Positions 7,767 through 15,380 of a stretch of DNA of 64,000 nucleotides are shown here, piece by piece (the first letter of the stretch is position 1; each line of letters starts with the position of its first letter). The DNA comes from Streptomyces iconiensis (GTDB lineage Bacteria > Actinomycetota > Actinomycetes > Streptomycetales > Streptomycetaceae): contig NZ_JANCPR020000055.1 in NCBI RefSeq assembly GCF_028657195.3, positions 1 to 64,000 of the forward strand. Direction: 5' to 3'. The notes beneath the pieces are model-generated. The model had not been told where the DNA came from and did no database searches. It saw nothing but the letters and a program-made list of their open reading frames with translations. Position numbers and translations under genes: made by a program.

Positions 7767-7973
7767 TTACCCGTCCTTGAGCGCCGTGATGAACGTTGTC
7801 CAGGCGGCCGGTCGGACGGTGAGGGCGGGGCCATGGGGCTGCTGCTTGGAGTCGCGGACGGCCATGGCGCCGTCGTGCAGGCGGGCGCCCTCGACGCAGT
7901 TGCCGCCCTGGTCGTTACTGTGGCTCGACTTGAACCACTCGATGTCACGGGGGACCTCAACCGTGCCGTTCAT
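7767..7973 (-). CDS. DUF397 domain protein
   Basis: The 68-residue protein has the DUF397 core: WFKSSHSNDQGGNCVEGA, then MAVRDSKQQPHGPALTVRPAAWTTFI. DUF397 proteins are small actinobacterial partners of XRE/DUF5753 regulators (WhiJ/AbaA-type loci) that influence development and antibiotic production. The ATG at 7973 is 5 nt after the regulator's stop, with AAGGAG about 10 nt upstream, so the two are co-translated. A longer upstream reading has no family sequence. Confidence 0.92.
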   Translation of the reverse strand: MNGTVEVPRDIEWFKSSHSNDQGGNCVEGARLHDGAMAVRDSKQQPHGPALTVRPAAWTTFITALKDG

Positions 7974-7978
7974 GGGTA

Positions 7979-8863
7979 TCAATGCTCCTTGACTGCCTTC
8001 TTGATCAGATTCAGGGACTCTTGAGGCCCCGGGGCAAGTGCTTGCAGGTCGCCGAACGCCTCCTCGTACCGCTCCATGTCCCCTTCCCGGCGGCTGACCC
8101 ACGCATCCGCCATGTTCTCCAGATAGACGAGGGACCGCATCGCCGCGCGATCTGGGAATTGCAGGACTACGAACGGGCCGTTCATTCCCGAATGTGCCCC
8201 GCAGCTGAACGGAACCACCTGGACCCGCACGTTCGGGAGGGTCGTGGCCAACTCCACGATGTGGTTGAGCTGATCACGCATCACCTCGGGACCGCCGACC
8301 GTACGGTGCAGCACGGCCTCGTTGATGATGGCCGTCAGCTTCAGCGGAGACCGCTTCCTCCGCAGCACTTCCTGACGGTTCATCCGTACGGTGACCAGGT
8401 TATCCACTTCTTCGGCGCTCTTGCCTTGGTGTGCCCGCTCGTAGATCACGCGGACATACGCCTCGGTCTGCAAGAGGCCGGGCACGAACTCCGACTCGTA
8501 GTTCTGGAGGGTGCTGGCCGTGGCTTCAAGTCCCAGGAACGCCTTGAAGCCCGGCGCGATGACAGGCCGGTACTCCGGTGACTGCCACCAGTCGCTCCGC
8601 GTCTTGGTCACGGCTGCGTACCCTTGAAGCATCGCGCGCTTCTCGTGAGTTGCCCCGTAGATCTCGCACAGCGCTATGACATCGGACGGCTCCACCGTCG
8701 CGTTCTCGCCTGTCTCCATGCGGGACAACTTCGAGGAGCTCCACAGGAGTTTGCGGACGACCTGGCGGCCGTTGAGCCCTCTGGCCTGGCGCAACTGCCT
8801 TAGTTCACTTCCGAGTTGTAAGCGGCATAGGGCGGGAGAGGCTGACTCGATGTCGGTGATCAC
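7979..8863 (-). CDS. XRE-family regulator with DUF5753
   Basis: The 294-residue protein has a helix-turn-helix at about residues 17-60 (GSELRQLRQARGLNGRQVVRKLLWSSSKLSRMETG) and DUF5753 at about 105-285 (FVPGLLQTEAYVRV, LPNVRVQVVPF). The GTG at 8861-8863 was chosen because GGAGGAAGG precedes it by 5-8 nt. It is the second such regulator in the window and is paired with DUF397, while the first is paired with DUF6879. It is divergent from the Cys-rich hypothetical gene at 9059, with a 195-bp shared upstream region. Confidence 0.92.
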   Translation of the reverse strand: MITDIESASPALCRLQLGSELRQLRQARGLNGRQVVRKLLWSSSKLSRMETGENATVEPSDVIALCEIYGATHEKRAMLQGYAAVTKTRSDWWQSPEYRPVIAPGFKAFLGLEATASTLQNYESEFVPGLLQTEAYVRVIYERAHQGKSAEEVDNLVTVRMNRQEVLRRKRSPLKLTAIINEAVLHRTVGGPEVMRDQLNHIVELATTLPNVRVQVVPFSCGAHSGMNGPFVVLQFPDRAAMRSLVYLENMADAWVSRREGDMERYEEAFGDLQALAPGPQESLNLIKKAVKEH

Positions 8864-9058
8864 GTGGTTCCTTCCTCCGGTGATGCGAGGAACGTTCTGC
8901 TGGCGAGCGGGGCAGCGCGCTGGTGGATGAACACCGCGCTGAGCAGCGGAAATTGGCGGACAAACTTGTGCAGGCAATCCCGCTGTCTCTCTCCCGACGG
9001 TAACTGCCTCGGTGTCACTCTGTCCTGGATTGCTCACAGAGAGCACACGGAGGAGTCC

Positions 9059-9550
9059 ATGACGAGTTACCGATCGCCCGCGTGCGGTATCGGGCGGCAT
9101 CAGGAGTGCCGGCATGCGAGGGCGAGGCAGGCGCCTGTGGGGGTGCCGGTGAGTTATGAGGCGTGCGTGTGTGCGTGCCACCGAGGGGTGGAGGGGGTCT
9201 GTATGTGGCTGTACGACAGGGAGAGGACGGCCATTCCCGCCGCGCCGGAGCTGCGGCTGTTGCCGTGGTCCACGGAGTCGGGGAATCCGTGCTACCTCAG
9301 CGGTGCGGGGGACTCCACGCTCGCCCTGTACGCGGACGAGTTGGAGGACGCCCAACTCGCCGACGGCGACCGGGCGTTGAGGCGCATCGTTGAAGTACTG
9401 GACGCGGGCGGCGGGGCAACGGTGGAGGTCGTCAAAGAAGCGGTCACCGCGCTCAGCAACGTCCTCCGGGTTGCCGACAGCAGGGGCGCCCGGCTGCCGG
9501 GCGCCCGGTGCTCCGGCTGCGGGGTCGTGATGATCAGTGGGGCAGAGTAG
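9059..9550 (+). CDS. Cysteine/histidine-rich hypothetical protein
   Basis: This 163-residue protein has a strong GGAGG before its ATG. The first 40 residues hold CGIGRHQECRH and ACVCACH; the last 15 hold CSGCG. The spacing of Cys and His suggests a metal-binding or redox role, but I recognise no named family. The middle is an ordinary helical, acidic segment. It is divergent from an XRE/DUF5753 regulator and ends 4 nt before the next acetyltransferase start, so it may be co-transcribed with it. Confidence 0.7.
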   Translation: MTSYRSPACGIGRHQECRHARARQAPVGVPVSYEACVCACHRGVEGVCMWLYDRERTAIPAAPELRLLPWSTESGNPCYLSGAGDSTLALYADELEDAQLADGDRALRRIVEVLDAGGGATVEVVKEAVTALSNVLRVADSRGARLPGARCSGCGVVMISGAE

Positions 9551-9554
9551 GGGC

Positions 9555-10058
9555 ATGCCTACGTACGACACGATGCGCTGCCACCTTGAGACCGAGCGGT
9601 TGATACTGCGGCCGTGGGCCGAGTCGGACGCCGAAGAGTTCCGGGACCTGCTCTCCGAACGCGGTGACGGTGCGCCCACGGTTGAGCGCACCCGTACGTC
9701 CATCGCGGAGCTGCTCGCCGCGACGGAGACCACGGGGTTCGCGCTGCTGCCCATACAGCGCCGGGAGGAAGGCGACTTCATCGGCTATTGCGGGTTGATC
9801 ATCGGCCGCTCCACCGTGGAGGAGCCGGAAATCGCGTACGAGCTGTTCCAGCGCGCGCACGGGCGTGGCTACGCCACCGAGGCGGCCCGCGCGGTGCTCG
9901 ATGCCGCTGTTGCGACGGGGCGGAAACGGCTCTGGTCGACCGTCGGCGCGTGGAACACGCCGTCGCTCCGTGTCCTGGAGAAGCTCGGGTTCGAGCGGGA
10001 TCACGTTTCGACGGAGGACAGCGGCGAAGTGGTGTGGCTCACGCGTTCGTTGCCGTAA
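9555..10058 (+). CDS. GNAT family N-acetyltransferase
   Basis: The 167-residue protein shows the RimJ-like GNAT pattern: CHLETERLILRPWAESDAEEF at the N-terminus, EIAYELFQRAHGRGYATEAARAVL (acetyl-CoA motif R-G-x-G-Y-A) in the middle, and RLWSTVGAWNTPSLRVLEKLGFERD near the end. ATG 9555 begins the family sequence. A GTG at 9537 would overlap the preceding gene and is less likely. Substrate unknown. Confidence 0.87.
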   Translation: MPTYDTMRCHLETERLILRPWAESDAEEFRDLLSERGDGAPTVERTRTSIAELLAATETTGFALLPIQRREEGDFIGYCGLIIGRSTVEEPEIAYELFQRAHGRGYATEAARAVLDAAVATGRKRLWSTVGAWNTPSLRVLEKLGFERDHVSTEDSGEVVWLTRSLP

Positions 10059-10106
10059 CGCGTGGAGACCTGGGGGCCCGTGGACCCCTCAACAGCGCAT
10101 GGCAGC

Positions 10107-11063
10107 TCAATAGCGCATGGCGGCGAAGTCGATGGGCCTGGGCCGGAGCGACTGGACGCGGGTCGTCAGCCGCTTGATGCGCCTGGTCATCTCCGGCGCG
10201 GGGAGCCGCTTGCGGTCGCCGTGTCCCGGTAGCAGCCACTCGAAGTGCAGCCGGTCGGCGGTTCGAGCCAAGGAGGCGCCCAACTCCGCGATGGAGTACC
10301 AGGTGACGCTCTCGGCCACTTCCACATCGGCCGTCGTACGCGACCAGTACAGGCTGTCGCCGCTGAAGCAGTACCTGCCGTCCGCGACATAGAGCACGCT
10401 GCCCCGGGTGTGCCCCGGGAGCGGGTGAGCTGTCACGCCCTCACCGATCTCGGCCGGTTCCGTGCCGCGCAGGATGCGGTCGGCGTCCGGCGCGGCGTCG
10501 AGGTCACCCTCGTGGATCCACAGCCGGGCGCCGAAGCGGTCGGCGTAGCGGCGGCCGTGAGCGGCATGGTCCCGGTGGGTGAGCAGGACATCGGTGACGG
10601 GCCCCAGCTCCTCGTGCTCCTCGTACCGCGTGGCCAGCGTGCTGCTCCAGCGGGGCGTATCGATCATCATCGTGGTGCCGGAGGACGGCCGGCGCAGCAG
10701 GTAGGAGTTGGCTCCCGCCGTGTGCGGGGAGTTGTGCCCGCACAGGTGGACCTCGTCCGTCAGGGCCAGGGGGAAGGGGTCCAGGGCGCCGTCGAGTCGC
10801 CCGCCGGAAGGGCGGATCGAGCGGGAGGGGCAGGCGAAGGCGGCGGCGTGCAGCTGCCTGGCCTCCGCCCTGTTCTGCGGCTGCCGGATCACCTCGGAAC
10901 GGCCGGCGGCCTCGCGTACCAGTTCAGGGGCAAGCTGGCGCGCGACATCGCAGTTCGTACAGCGGCCGTCGACATACCAGCCGCCGTCCCCCTCGCTCAG
11001 CTCTTCCACCCCGGTGGCCGCGCCCTGGTCTCCCGTCGGCGCGGGTGGCAGACCGTCGTTCAT
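10107..11063 (-). CDS. Ferredoxin-like / MBL-fold metallo-hydrolase fusion
   Basis: The 318-residue protein has an N-terminal segment (about 25-85) with WYVDGRCTNCDVARQLAPE and ACPSRSI, resembling a divergent 4Fe-4S ferredoxin in which few cluster cysteines remain. A metallo-beta-lactamase domain follows (about 105-300), with LLTHRDHAAHG (motif THxxHxxH altered to THRDHAAHG), HPLPGHTRGS, CFSGD and LPGHGD. The MBL ligands are largely present, so a hydrolase with a dinuclear metal site is likely. The start at 11063 is preceded by GGAG. Substrate unknown; glyoxalase-II-like thioester or lactone hydrolysis is possible. Confidence 0.8.
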   Translation of the reverse strand: MNDGLPPAPTGDQGAATGVEELSEGDGGWYVDGRCTNCDVARQLAPELVREAAGRSEVIRQPQNRAEARQLHAAAFACPSRSIRPSGGRLDGALDPFPLALTDEVHLCGHNSPHTAGANSYLLRRPSSGTTMMIDTPRWSSTLATRYEEHEELGPVTDVLLTHRDHAAHGRRYADRFGARLWIHEGDLDAAPDADRILRGTEPAEIGEGVTAHPLPGHTRGSVLYVADGRYCFSGDSLYWSRTTADVEVAESVTWYSIAELGASLARTADRLHFEWLLPGHGDRKRLPAPEMTRRIKRLTTRVQSLRPRPIDFAAMRY

Positions 11064-11323
11064 GGTGACTCCGTCCTGGATGTGTGCAGGCTGTACGCCT
11101 TCCCCAGAGGTATCCCGCGCCGGAGAAAAAGAGGAAGGGGGGCCGGTGCTTGTACTTTCCGGAGGGGGCCACTCTGCGAGGGAGCAGGGAAAAGGGCGGA
11201 ATGTGCCGGATGTGTGCTTCGGCAACTGCGGGGTGGGATGCGGGTGTTGTGCCCCTCAGCTGTTACTCCGGGCACAGGGCGGCGGTCGGTGCTGCCACGG
11301 CGCGTGGTCGGCGCGACGCCGGA

Positions 11324-11446
11324 ACGGGCCCGTCCATGCGCGGCTCCGGGACGGTGGCCCGTTCATGCGCGACGCCGAACGGTGGCCCGTTCATGCGCGA
11401 CGCCGAACGGTGGCCCGTTCATGCGCGACGCCGAACGGTGGCCCGT
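11324..11446. repeat. 28-bp tandem repeat array
   Basis: Three exact 28-bp copies start at 11352, 11380 and 11408; each begins CGGTGGCCCGTTC and ends GACGCCGAA. They are preceded by one degenerate copy (about 11324-11351) and followed by a partial one (11436-11446). The unit starts with the arm of the adjoining hairpin, so the array appears to have grown from a terminator stem. It lies between the lipoprotein gene and the ferredoxin-MBL gene. No coding potential is apparent in either strand. Confidence 0.85.
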
Positions 11447-11467
11447 CCAATGGAGGACGGGCCACCG
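11436..11467 (-). terminator. Perfect 13-bp hairpin downstream of the lipoprotein gene
   Basis: CGGTGGCCCGTCC (11436-11448) pairs completely with GGACGGGCCACCG (11455-11467) around a 6-nt loop. It begins 146 nt after the lipoprotein stop on the minus strand and is a probable terminator. Its left arm is the seed of the 28-bp repeats next to it. Confidence 0.65.
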
Positions 11468-11612
11468 TGATCTGTGCTCCGCGGGCAGATGACGCGGACA
11501 GGCTCCGCGAACCGGCTCCGCGGGCAGGCTGTGCGAAGAGGCACCGCGGACAGCCGCCGCGTGCGGACCGCGAGCCGACACCGGGTGCGGGGCCGCGCAG
11601 GCGGCGAGAGGC

Positions 11613-12149
11613 TCAGAGGCAGCGCGGGCTGGGCGAGATGTCGATCGTGGTCACCGGCCAGTCCCGGTGGACCTTGTACCAGCCACGGGGCTTCGCGCAC
11701 TTCGCGTACGCCGTCTTCCCGCCCCGGTAGGTGACGACGAGGTTCGCCGCGTCGTCCTTGCGGGAGTTGTAGACGCTCGTCGCCGTCCGGGCCTTGGGGC
11801 CTACCGACTGGGGCCCCATGTCCTTGTACGCGGCGACGATCTTCCCGCCCCGGTAGAAGCAGACGGAGGGCCACGGGCACTTCTGCGCGCCCATGTTGAC
11901 CAGTTCCTCGCCGGTACGCGGTGTCCGTTCCTTGCCCGCTTTCGCGGCGGAGTCGCCCCCGGGCTTCCCGGCGGCGCGCGAGGACGTGCCGTTGCCGGAC
12001 TCCGTGGCCGCCTTGCCGCTGCCGCCCTGGTTTCCGCCACCGCGACCGTTTCCGCCACCGCTGCCGCCGTCGCTGCCGCACGCGGTGAGACCGAGCGTCG
12101 CCACGACGGTCAAGGCCGCCGCCACCGTCCAGTTGTTGCGGTTCTTCAT
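11613..12149 (-). CDS. Secreted lipoprotein, possibly peptidase-inhibitor I36/beta-gamma-crystallin-like
   Basis: The 178-residue protein opens MKNRNNWTVAAALTVVATLG and has an LTAC lipobox with Cys at about 25, followed by a Gly/Ser-rich spacer. It is therefore a membrane-anchored lipoprotein. The C-terminal domain (about 95-178) has CPWPSVCFYRGGKIVAAYKDMG, a second strand set VYNSRKDDAANLVVTYRGGK, and two more cysteines, giving four Cys in two likely disulfides. This recalls small extracellular crystallin-fold inhibitors of Streptomyces, but the match is by pattern only. It is monocistronic, with a hairpin downstream. Confidence 0.65.
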   Translation of the reverse strand: MKNRNNWTVAAALTVVATLGLTACGSDGGSGGGNGRGGGNQGGSGKAATESGNGTSSRAAGKPGGDSAAKAGKERTPRTGEELVNMGAQKCPWPSVCFYRGGKIVAAYKDMGPQSVGPKARTATSVYNSRKDDAANLVVTYRGGKTAYAKCAKPRGWYKVHRDWPVTTIDISPSPRCL

Positions 12150-12551
12150 GAATGCCCCCGTAAGGATAAGTTCGTTGGCTTACGTACTCTCCTTGTTCAT
12201 ATCGAGAGTCATGCACACGCCACCCGCAGGCAAGGCCGGAACGGGGCCTGTGGCGGGGTGGTGACGGTTCCGGGACGGCGAGGACTGACCTGTCGGCGGT
12301 TGGTGACACGGGCACGGGCCGGGGCGTCCGGAACGGTCCCGGCGGCTCAGCGGCCGGCGCCCTCCGCGTCACCCACACGGGTAGCGGTGGCCTGCCCCGG
12401 GGGCCGCCGTGGGGCGCGGCGGGTAGGCCAACACGGAGGGCCAATGCGGGGCCCGACAGGGGGAGGGCGACCCGGGCGGCGTCAACTCGGGGGCGCCGCC
12501 CGGCAGTTGGGGGTCCCGTATTCCACGGCGACGAGATGAAGGAGCCGACCC
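12150..12551. other. Gene-free interval, shared upstream region
   Basis: This 402-bp interval lies between the starts of the lipoprotein gene (minus) and an acetyltransferase gene (plus), so both promoters should be here. The only AT-richer patch (about 12163-12215) lies just upstream of the lipoprotein gene and is the best promoter candidate for it. I see no open frame with a credible ribosome site, repeat or RNA gene. Confidence 0.4.
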
Positions 12552-13142
12552 GTGCCCACCATGCTGACACCCCGCCGGATGACCACCGAGCGCCTGCTGC
12601 TCCGCCTCCCCTTCGCCTCCGACCTCGACCCGCTGCGTGACCTGTACGACGACGCGCCCGCGCTGGACAACGTCGGGACCGAGGCCGCCTGGGGCCGGGA
12701 GCGGACCCGCCGTCGGCTGGAGACATGGAGGGGGGAGTACGAACGGTGGGGCTACAGCATGTACACCGTGGTCGAGCGCCTGGACGGTGAGGTGGTCGGG
12801 CTGTGCGGGCTGTGCCCCGACGAGGGCGGCGTTCCGGAGCTCGCGTGCCTGCTCATCCGCCGCTACTGGCGCCGGGGTTACTGCCGTGAGGCCACCGCCG
12901 CCGTACTGTCACGGGCCCAGGCGAGCCCCGGCCCGCTGACCCTTTCCGCACGCATGGAAGCCGACCAGCCCTCTCTCCCGTACCTGGAACAGGCGGTCGT
13001 GTACGCCCACGGTTTCGTCTTCGAGAGCGAAGTGCCGGATCCCTACAGCGGGAAGCGCATGCGCTACTACCGCTGGTCGTCACCCCCTGCCAAGCCCACC
13101 GCCGGACCGAGGGCTGGACCCGAAGCCGGGTGGGGGGCTTGA
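12552..13142 (+). CDS. GNAT family N-acetyltransferase
   Basis: The 196-residue protein has TPRRMTTERLLLRLPFASDLDPL at the N-terminus, then ELACLLIRRYWRRGYCREATAAVL (motif A with R-R-G-Y-C replacing the usual R-G-x-G-x) and VVYAHGFVFESEVPDPYSG towards the end. Overall this is a RimJ/RimL-like acetyltransferase. AAGGAG lies 8 nt before the GTG start. The last 18 residues are Pro/Gly/Ala-rich and look dispensable. Substrate unknown. Confidence 0.82.
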   Translation: MPTMLTPRRMTTERLLLRLPFASDLDPLRDLYDDAPALDNVGTEAAWGRERTRRRLETWRGEYERWGYSMYTVVERLDGEVVGLCGLCPDEGGVPELACLLIRRYWRRGYCREATAAVLSRAQASPGPLTLSARMEADQPSLPYLEQAVVYAHGFVFESEVPDPYSGKRMRYYRWSSPPAKPTAGPRAGPEAGWGA

Positions 13143-13322
13143 CGTCACCCACTCGGGCGTCGCAGTCGGCGCACCGTTGTCGGCCGCTCTTGTGACACAC
13201 GCTGGCCCAACGCCCCCAAGCGCTGCGCGAGTTCGGTGTCCCCGTGTGGGGCCGGGGGAGAAGAGCTTGCGAAGCCTCAGTTGCGAGGCGCAGGAGAACA
13301 GCGAGAAGTGAGGAGCACCACC

Positions 13323-13394
13323 ATGGTCAGGAAGCTGATGGAGAAGCTGCACGTCTCACGCCGGTACGGTGCCTACCTTCCCTACTACGGGTAA
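13323..13394 (+). CDS. Tyrosine-rich 23-residue peptide, candidate RiPP precursor
   Basis: The ORF runs ATG 13323 to TAA 13392-13394, with GAGGAG 9 nt upstream. It opens MVRKLMEKLH, a short basic amphipathic helix, and ends RRYGAYLPYYG, with four tyrosines in the last nine residues. A basic helical leader with an aromatic C-terminal core is the layout of precursors cross-linked by P450 enzymes (biarylitides, cittilins, atropopeptides). The next gene, 266 bp on and on the same strand, is a P450. There is no protease or transporter gene nearby. The sequence alone cannot show that the peptide is made or modified; I do not recall this exact leader from a described family. It is too short for standard gene callers. 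Confidence 0.6.
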   Translation: MVRKLMEKLHVSRRYGAYLPYYG

Positions 13395-13435
13395 GACGTC
13401 CGGCCGCGCCGTTGAGCACCCGGTGAGTGACCTGT

Positions 13436-13510
13436 GAGCCGGTGACCTGGGAGTCGGTGTCCTGAGAGCCGGTGACCTGGGAGTCGGTGTCCTGAGAGCC
13501 GGTGACCTGG
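13436..13510. repeat. 15-bp/30-bp tandem repeat between peptide gene and P450
   Basis: A 30-bp unit (GAGCCGGTGACCTGG followed by GAGTCGGTGTCCTGA) occurs at 13436-13465 and 13466-13495, then a half unit at 13496-13510. The two halves match each other at about 12 of 15 positions, so this is really five 15-bp units. It begins 42 nt after the peptide stop. The plus-strand frame containing GAG-CCG has no stop, while another frame has TGA in each unit, so the array is not obviously coding. Confidence 0.85.
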
Positions 13511-13660
13511 AAGGGGTGCCGACGGCGCGGGCGTCCGCCGCGGGAGCCGTGGGCGCGATAGGCGCCATAGGAAGGTGGGGGCGCCCTCCGCACGGCGGCG
13601 TCCCCACCGGTTCGGCGTACGGCGGTGTGCGTCAGCCCCTGGTGGAGGGTGAGGGTCCCG

Positions 13661-14968
13661 GTGAACCGAAGGCAGCAGCCCCCGCGACTGGCGGGGAGTG
13701 GCGGGGGAAGTGCGGCGTGGCGGCGTGACCGGCTGGCCATGGCGGTGCGGGCCGCGGCGGAATGCGGTGACGTATGGATGCTGGGGCCCGGCGCCTACGT
13801 GGCCGCCACGGCCGGGCCCTGCGAGACGGTGCTGCGGCGGACCACACACGAGTACGAGACACCGCCGGGCACCTTCCTCCCCGTGAAGCGGGCGGACGGT
13901 TCAGGGCCGGGCCCCAACGAGCGGGCACACGGCCACGCGGCGCGGATGCGGGGGCTGCGGCCCAAGGTGGTGGCTGCGCGGATCGGTGAGATCGCGCCGG
14001 GCGCGGCGGAGTTCGCCGAGGGCTGGCCGGTGGGCCAGGACGTCGAGGTGCTGCCACGGGCCCGCCGCGTGCTGGTGGACATCGGCGCCCGCTACCTGTT
14101 CTCCGGCGACGCGGAAGCGCTCAGGCCCCTGGGCGCCGGGCTCGCCGATGCCCGCGAGGCCCTCATCCGCTCCTGGCCCCTGCCGCCCCGGGTGCCCACT
14201 CCCGCGCGCCGCTGCCTCGCCCGCCAACAGGCGGCGTTCGCCGGTGCGTTGCAGGCAGTGATCGACCGGCGCCGGAGGACGGGCGAACTCGGGAACGATC
14301 TGCTGGGGTTGATGCTCTGCCCGTCCACGCAGTACGGGCTGCTGCCGGACGCCGCGATCATCGACAGTCTCACCGGACTGATCGTCGCCACGGCCGAGAC
14401 CCCGACCCGTGCCGTCGGCTGGCTCCTGCTCGCACTCGCACGCGAAACGCAGGCCGCTGACCGCATCGCCGTCGAGGCCGCCCGTACGCTGCCCGGCGAT
14501 CCGCACACGGTGACCGGCGCCCACCTCGACGGCCTCCGCTACACCCAGGCGTTCGTCCGCGAGGTGCTGCGGCTGCACCCGCCGAACTGGCTGCTGGCAC
14601 GCCGCGCCACCACACAGACCCGGCTCGGCGGCTACCCCGTCGACCCCGGTACCACGGTCCTGGTCTGCCCGTACACCGCCCAGCGTGATGCCCACGAGCA
14701 CCCGGCCCCCGACCGGTTCAGCCCTGAACGCTGGCTGGAAGCGGGCGGCTCGCTCAGGGTTCCGGGCGTCTTCCTGCCCTTCGGCACGGGGCCGCGCGGC
14801 TGCGAGGGCACCGCCATGGCGCTGGCCATACTGACGCTCCTCACCGCGGAGACCGCCCGCCGCCACCACCTGAGCGAGCCACCCGGGCCCGAACCCAGCC
14901 ACCGGGTGACCACCTTCGGCGCCCTCACCCCCAACGACCTGCGCCTGCGCGCCACACCCCGCGACTGA
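13661..14968 (+). CDS. Cytochrome P450, partner of the 23-residue peptide gene
   Basis: The 435-residue protein has an N-terminal PPRLAGSGGGSAAWRRDRLA segment, an I-helix with VATAETPTRA (acid-alcohol pair ET), K-helix EVLR, and the haem signature FGTGPRGCEG with its Cys ligand. All catalytic landmarks are present, so it should be an active monooxygenase that needs an external ferredoxin; none is encoded here. GTG 13661 was chosen because GAGGG lies about 6-10 nt upstream and the N-terminal proline-rich block is retained. An ATG at 13739 would remove it. The only same-strand neighbour upstream is the tiny Tyr-rich peptide gene, which suggests peptide cross-linking or hydroxylation; this is inference. 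Confidence 0.88.
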   Translation: MNRRQQPPRLAGSGGGSAAWRRDRLAMAVRAAAECGDVWMLGPGAYVAATAGPCETVLRRTTHEYETPPGTFLPVKRADGSGPGPNERAHGHAARMRGLRPKVVAARIGEIAPGAAEFAEGWPVGQDVEVLPRARRVLVDIGARYLFSGDAEALRPLGAGLADAREALIRSWPLPPRVPTPARRCLARQQAAFAGALQAVIDRRRRTGELGNDLLGLMLCPSTQYGLLPDAAIIDSLTGLIVATAETPTRAVGWLLLALARETQAADRIAVEAARTLPGDPHTVTGAHLDGLRYTQAFVREVLRLHPPNWLLARRATTQTRLGGYPVDPGTTVLVCPYTAQRDAHEHPAPDRFSPERWLEAGGSLRVPGVFLPFGTGPRGCEGTAMALAILTLLTAETARRHHLSEPPGPEPSHRVTTFGALTPNDLRLRATPRD

Positions 14969-15058
14969 GAGCACGTCGCCACTCCGCGGGTTGCCACTCG
15001 TCGGCAGGCCAGTGATCAGTGCAAGCCACCGACCGGCCTGCGCCCAGGCCACCCGCTT

Positions 15059-15086
15059 TACGGCTACGGCTACGGCTACGGCTACG
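15059..15086. repeat. Hexanucleotide run (CGGCTA)n
   Basis: About four and a half head-to-tail copies of CGGCTA lie in the gap between the P450 gene and the IS remnant. No coding or RNA function is visible. Confidence 0.7.
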
Positions 15087-15124
15087 CCCAGGCTGCCCGT
15101 CCTACGCCTTGCGCCTGCGCCCAG

Positions 15125-15310
15125 GGGCTGTTGTGAAAGCGCTGGTCACAGCCACTCGTTGAGGACTGCGGCCAGCACGGTCGCCTCGTAGCGGACCGCG
15201 AGCTTGTCATACCTCGTGGCTACAGCCCGGTGTCGCTTGAGGCGGTTGCGGACACGGTCCGTCGGGGCCGGGATCCGCTTGCTTGGAGTGCACGCCAGGG
15301 CCATAGCGTT
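15125..15310 (-). mobile_element. Decayed 3' end of an IS5-type transposase gene with its terminal repeat
   Basis: The minus strand here encodes PAPTDRVRNRLKRHRAVATRY, then DKLAVRYEATVLAAVLNEWL and a stop at 15146. This is the C-terminal end of IS5/IS112-like transposases, whose usual text is RNRLK...ATRYDK. The outer end, read on the plus strand from 15125 as GGGCTGTTGTGAAAG, is the terminal inverted repeat. The N-terminal two thirds of the transposase are missing. The same outer end appears in inverse orientation at 16362, on the other side of the SDR gene. Confidence 0.7.
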
Positions 15311-15380
15311 GAGACAGCTGAGCCGAACCCCCCCAACGCGTCGACGCTTCATCCCGCATGACCAACTGGAAAGGCGGCAA

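Noticed and set aside
11324..11446. 28-bp repeats considered as a CRISPR array
   Set aside because: Copies are directly abutting with no unique spacers, and no cas genes lie nearby.
13516..13728. 70-residue ORF between the peptide gene and P450 (GTG 13516)
   Set aside because: Shine-Dalgarno is only 2 nt from the start and the sequence is low-complexity Gly/Ala/Ile; the P450 frame overlaps it with better support.
15061..15090. CGGCTA run as a CRISPR or regulatory array
   Set aside because: No spacers and no longer conserved units; it is a simple hexanucleotide repeat.
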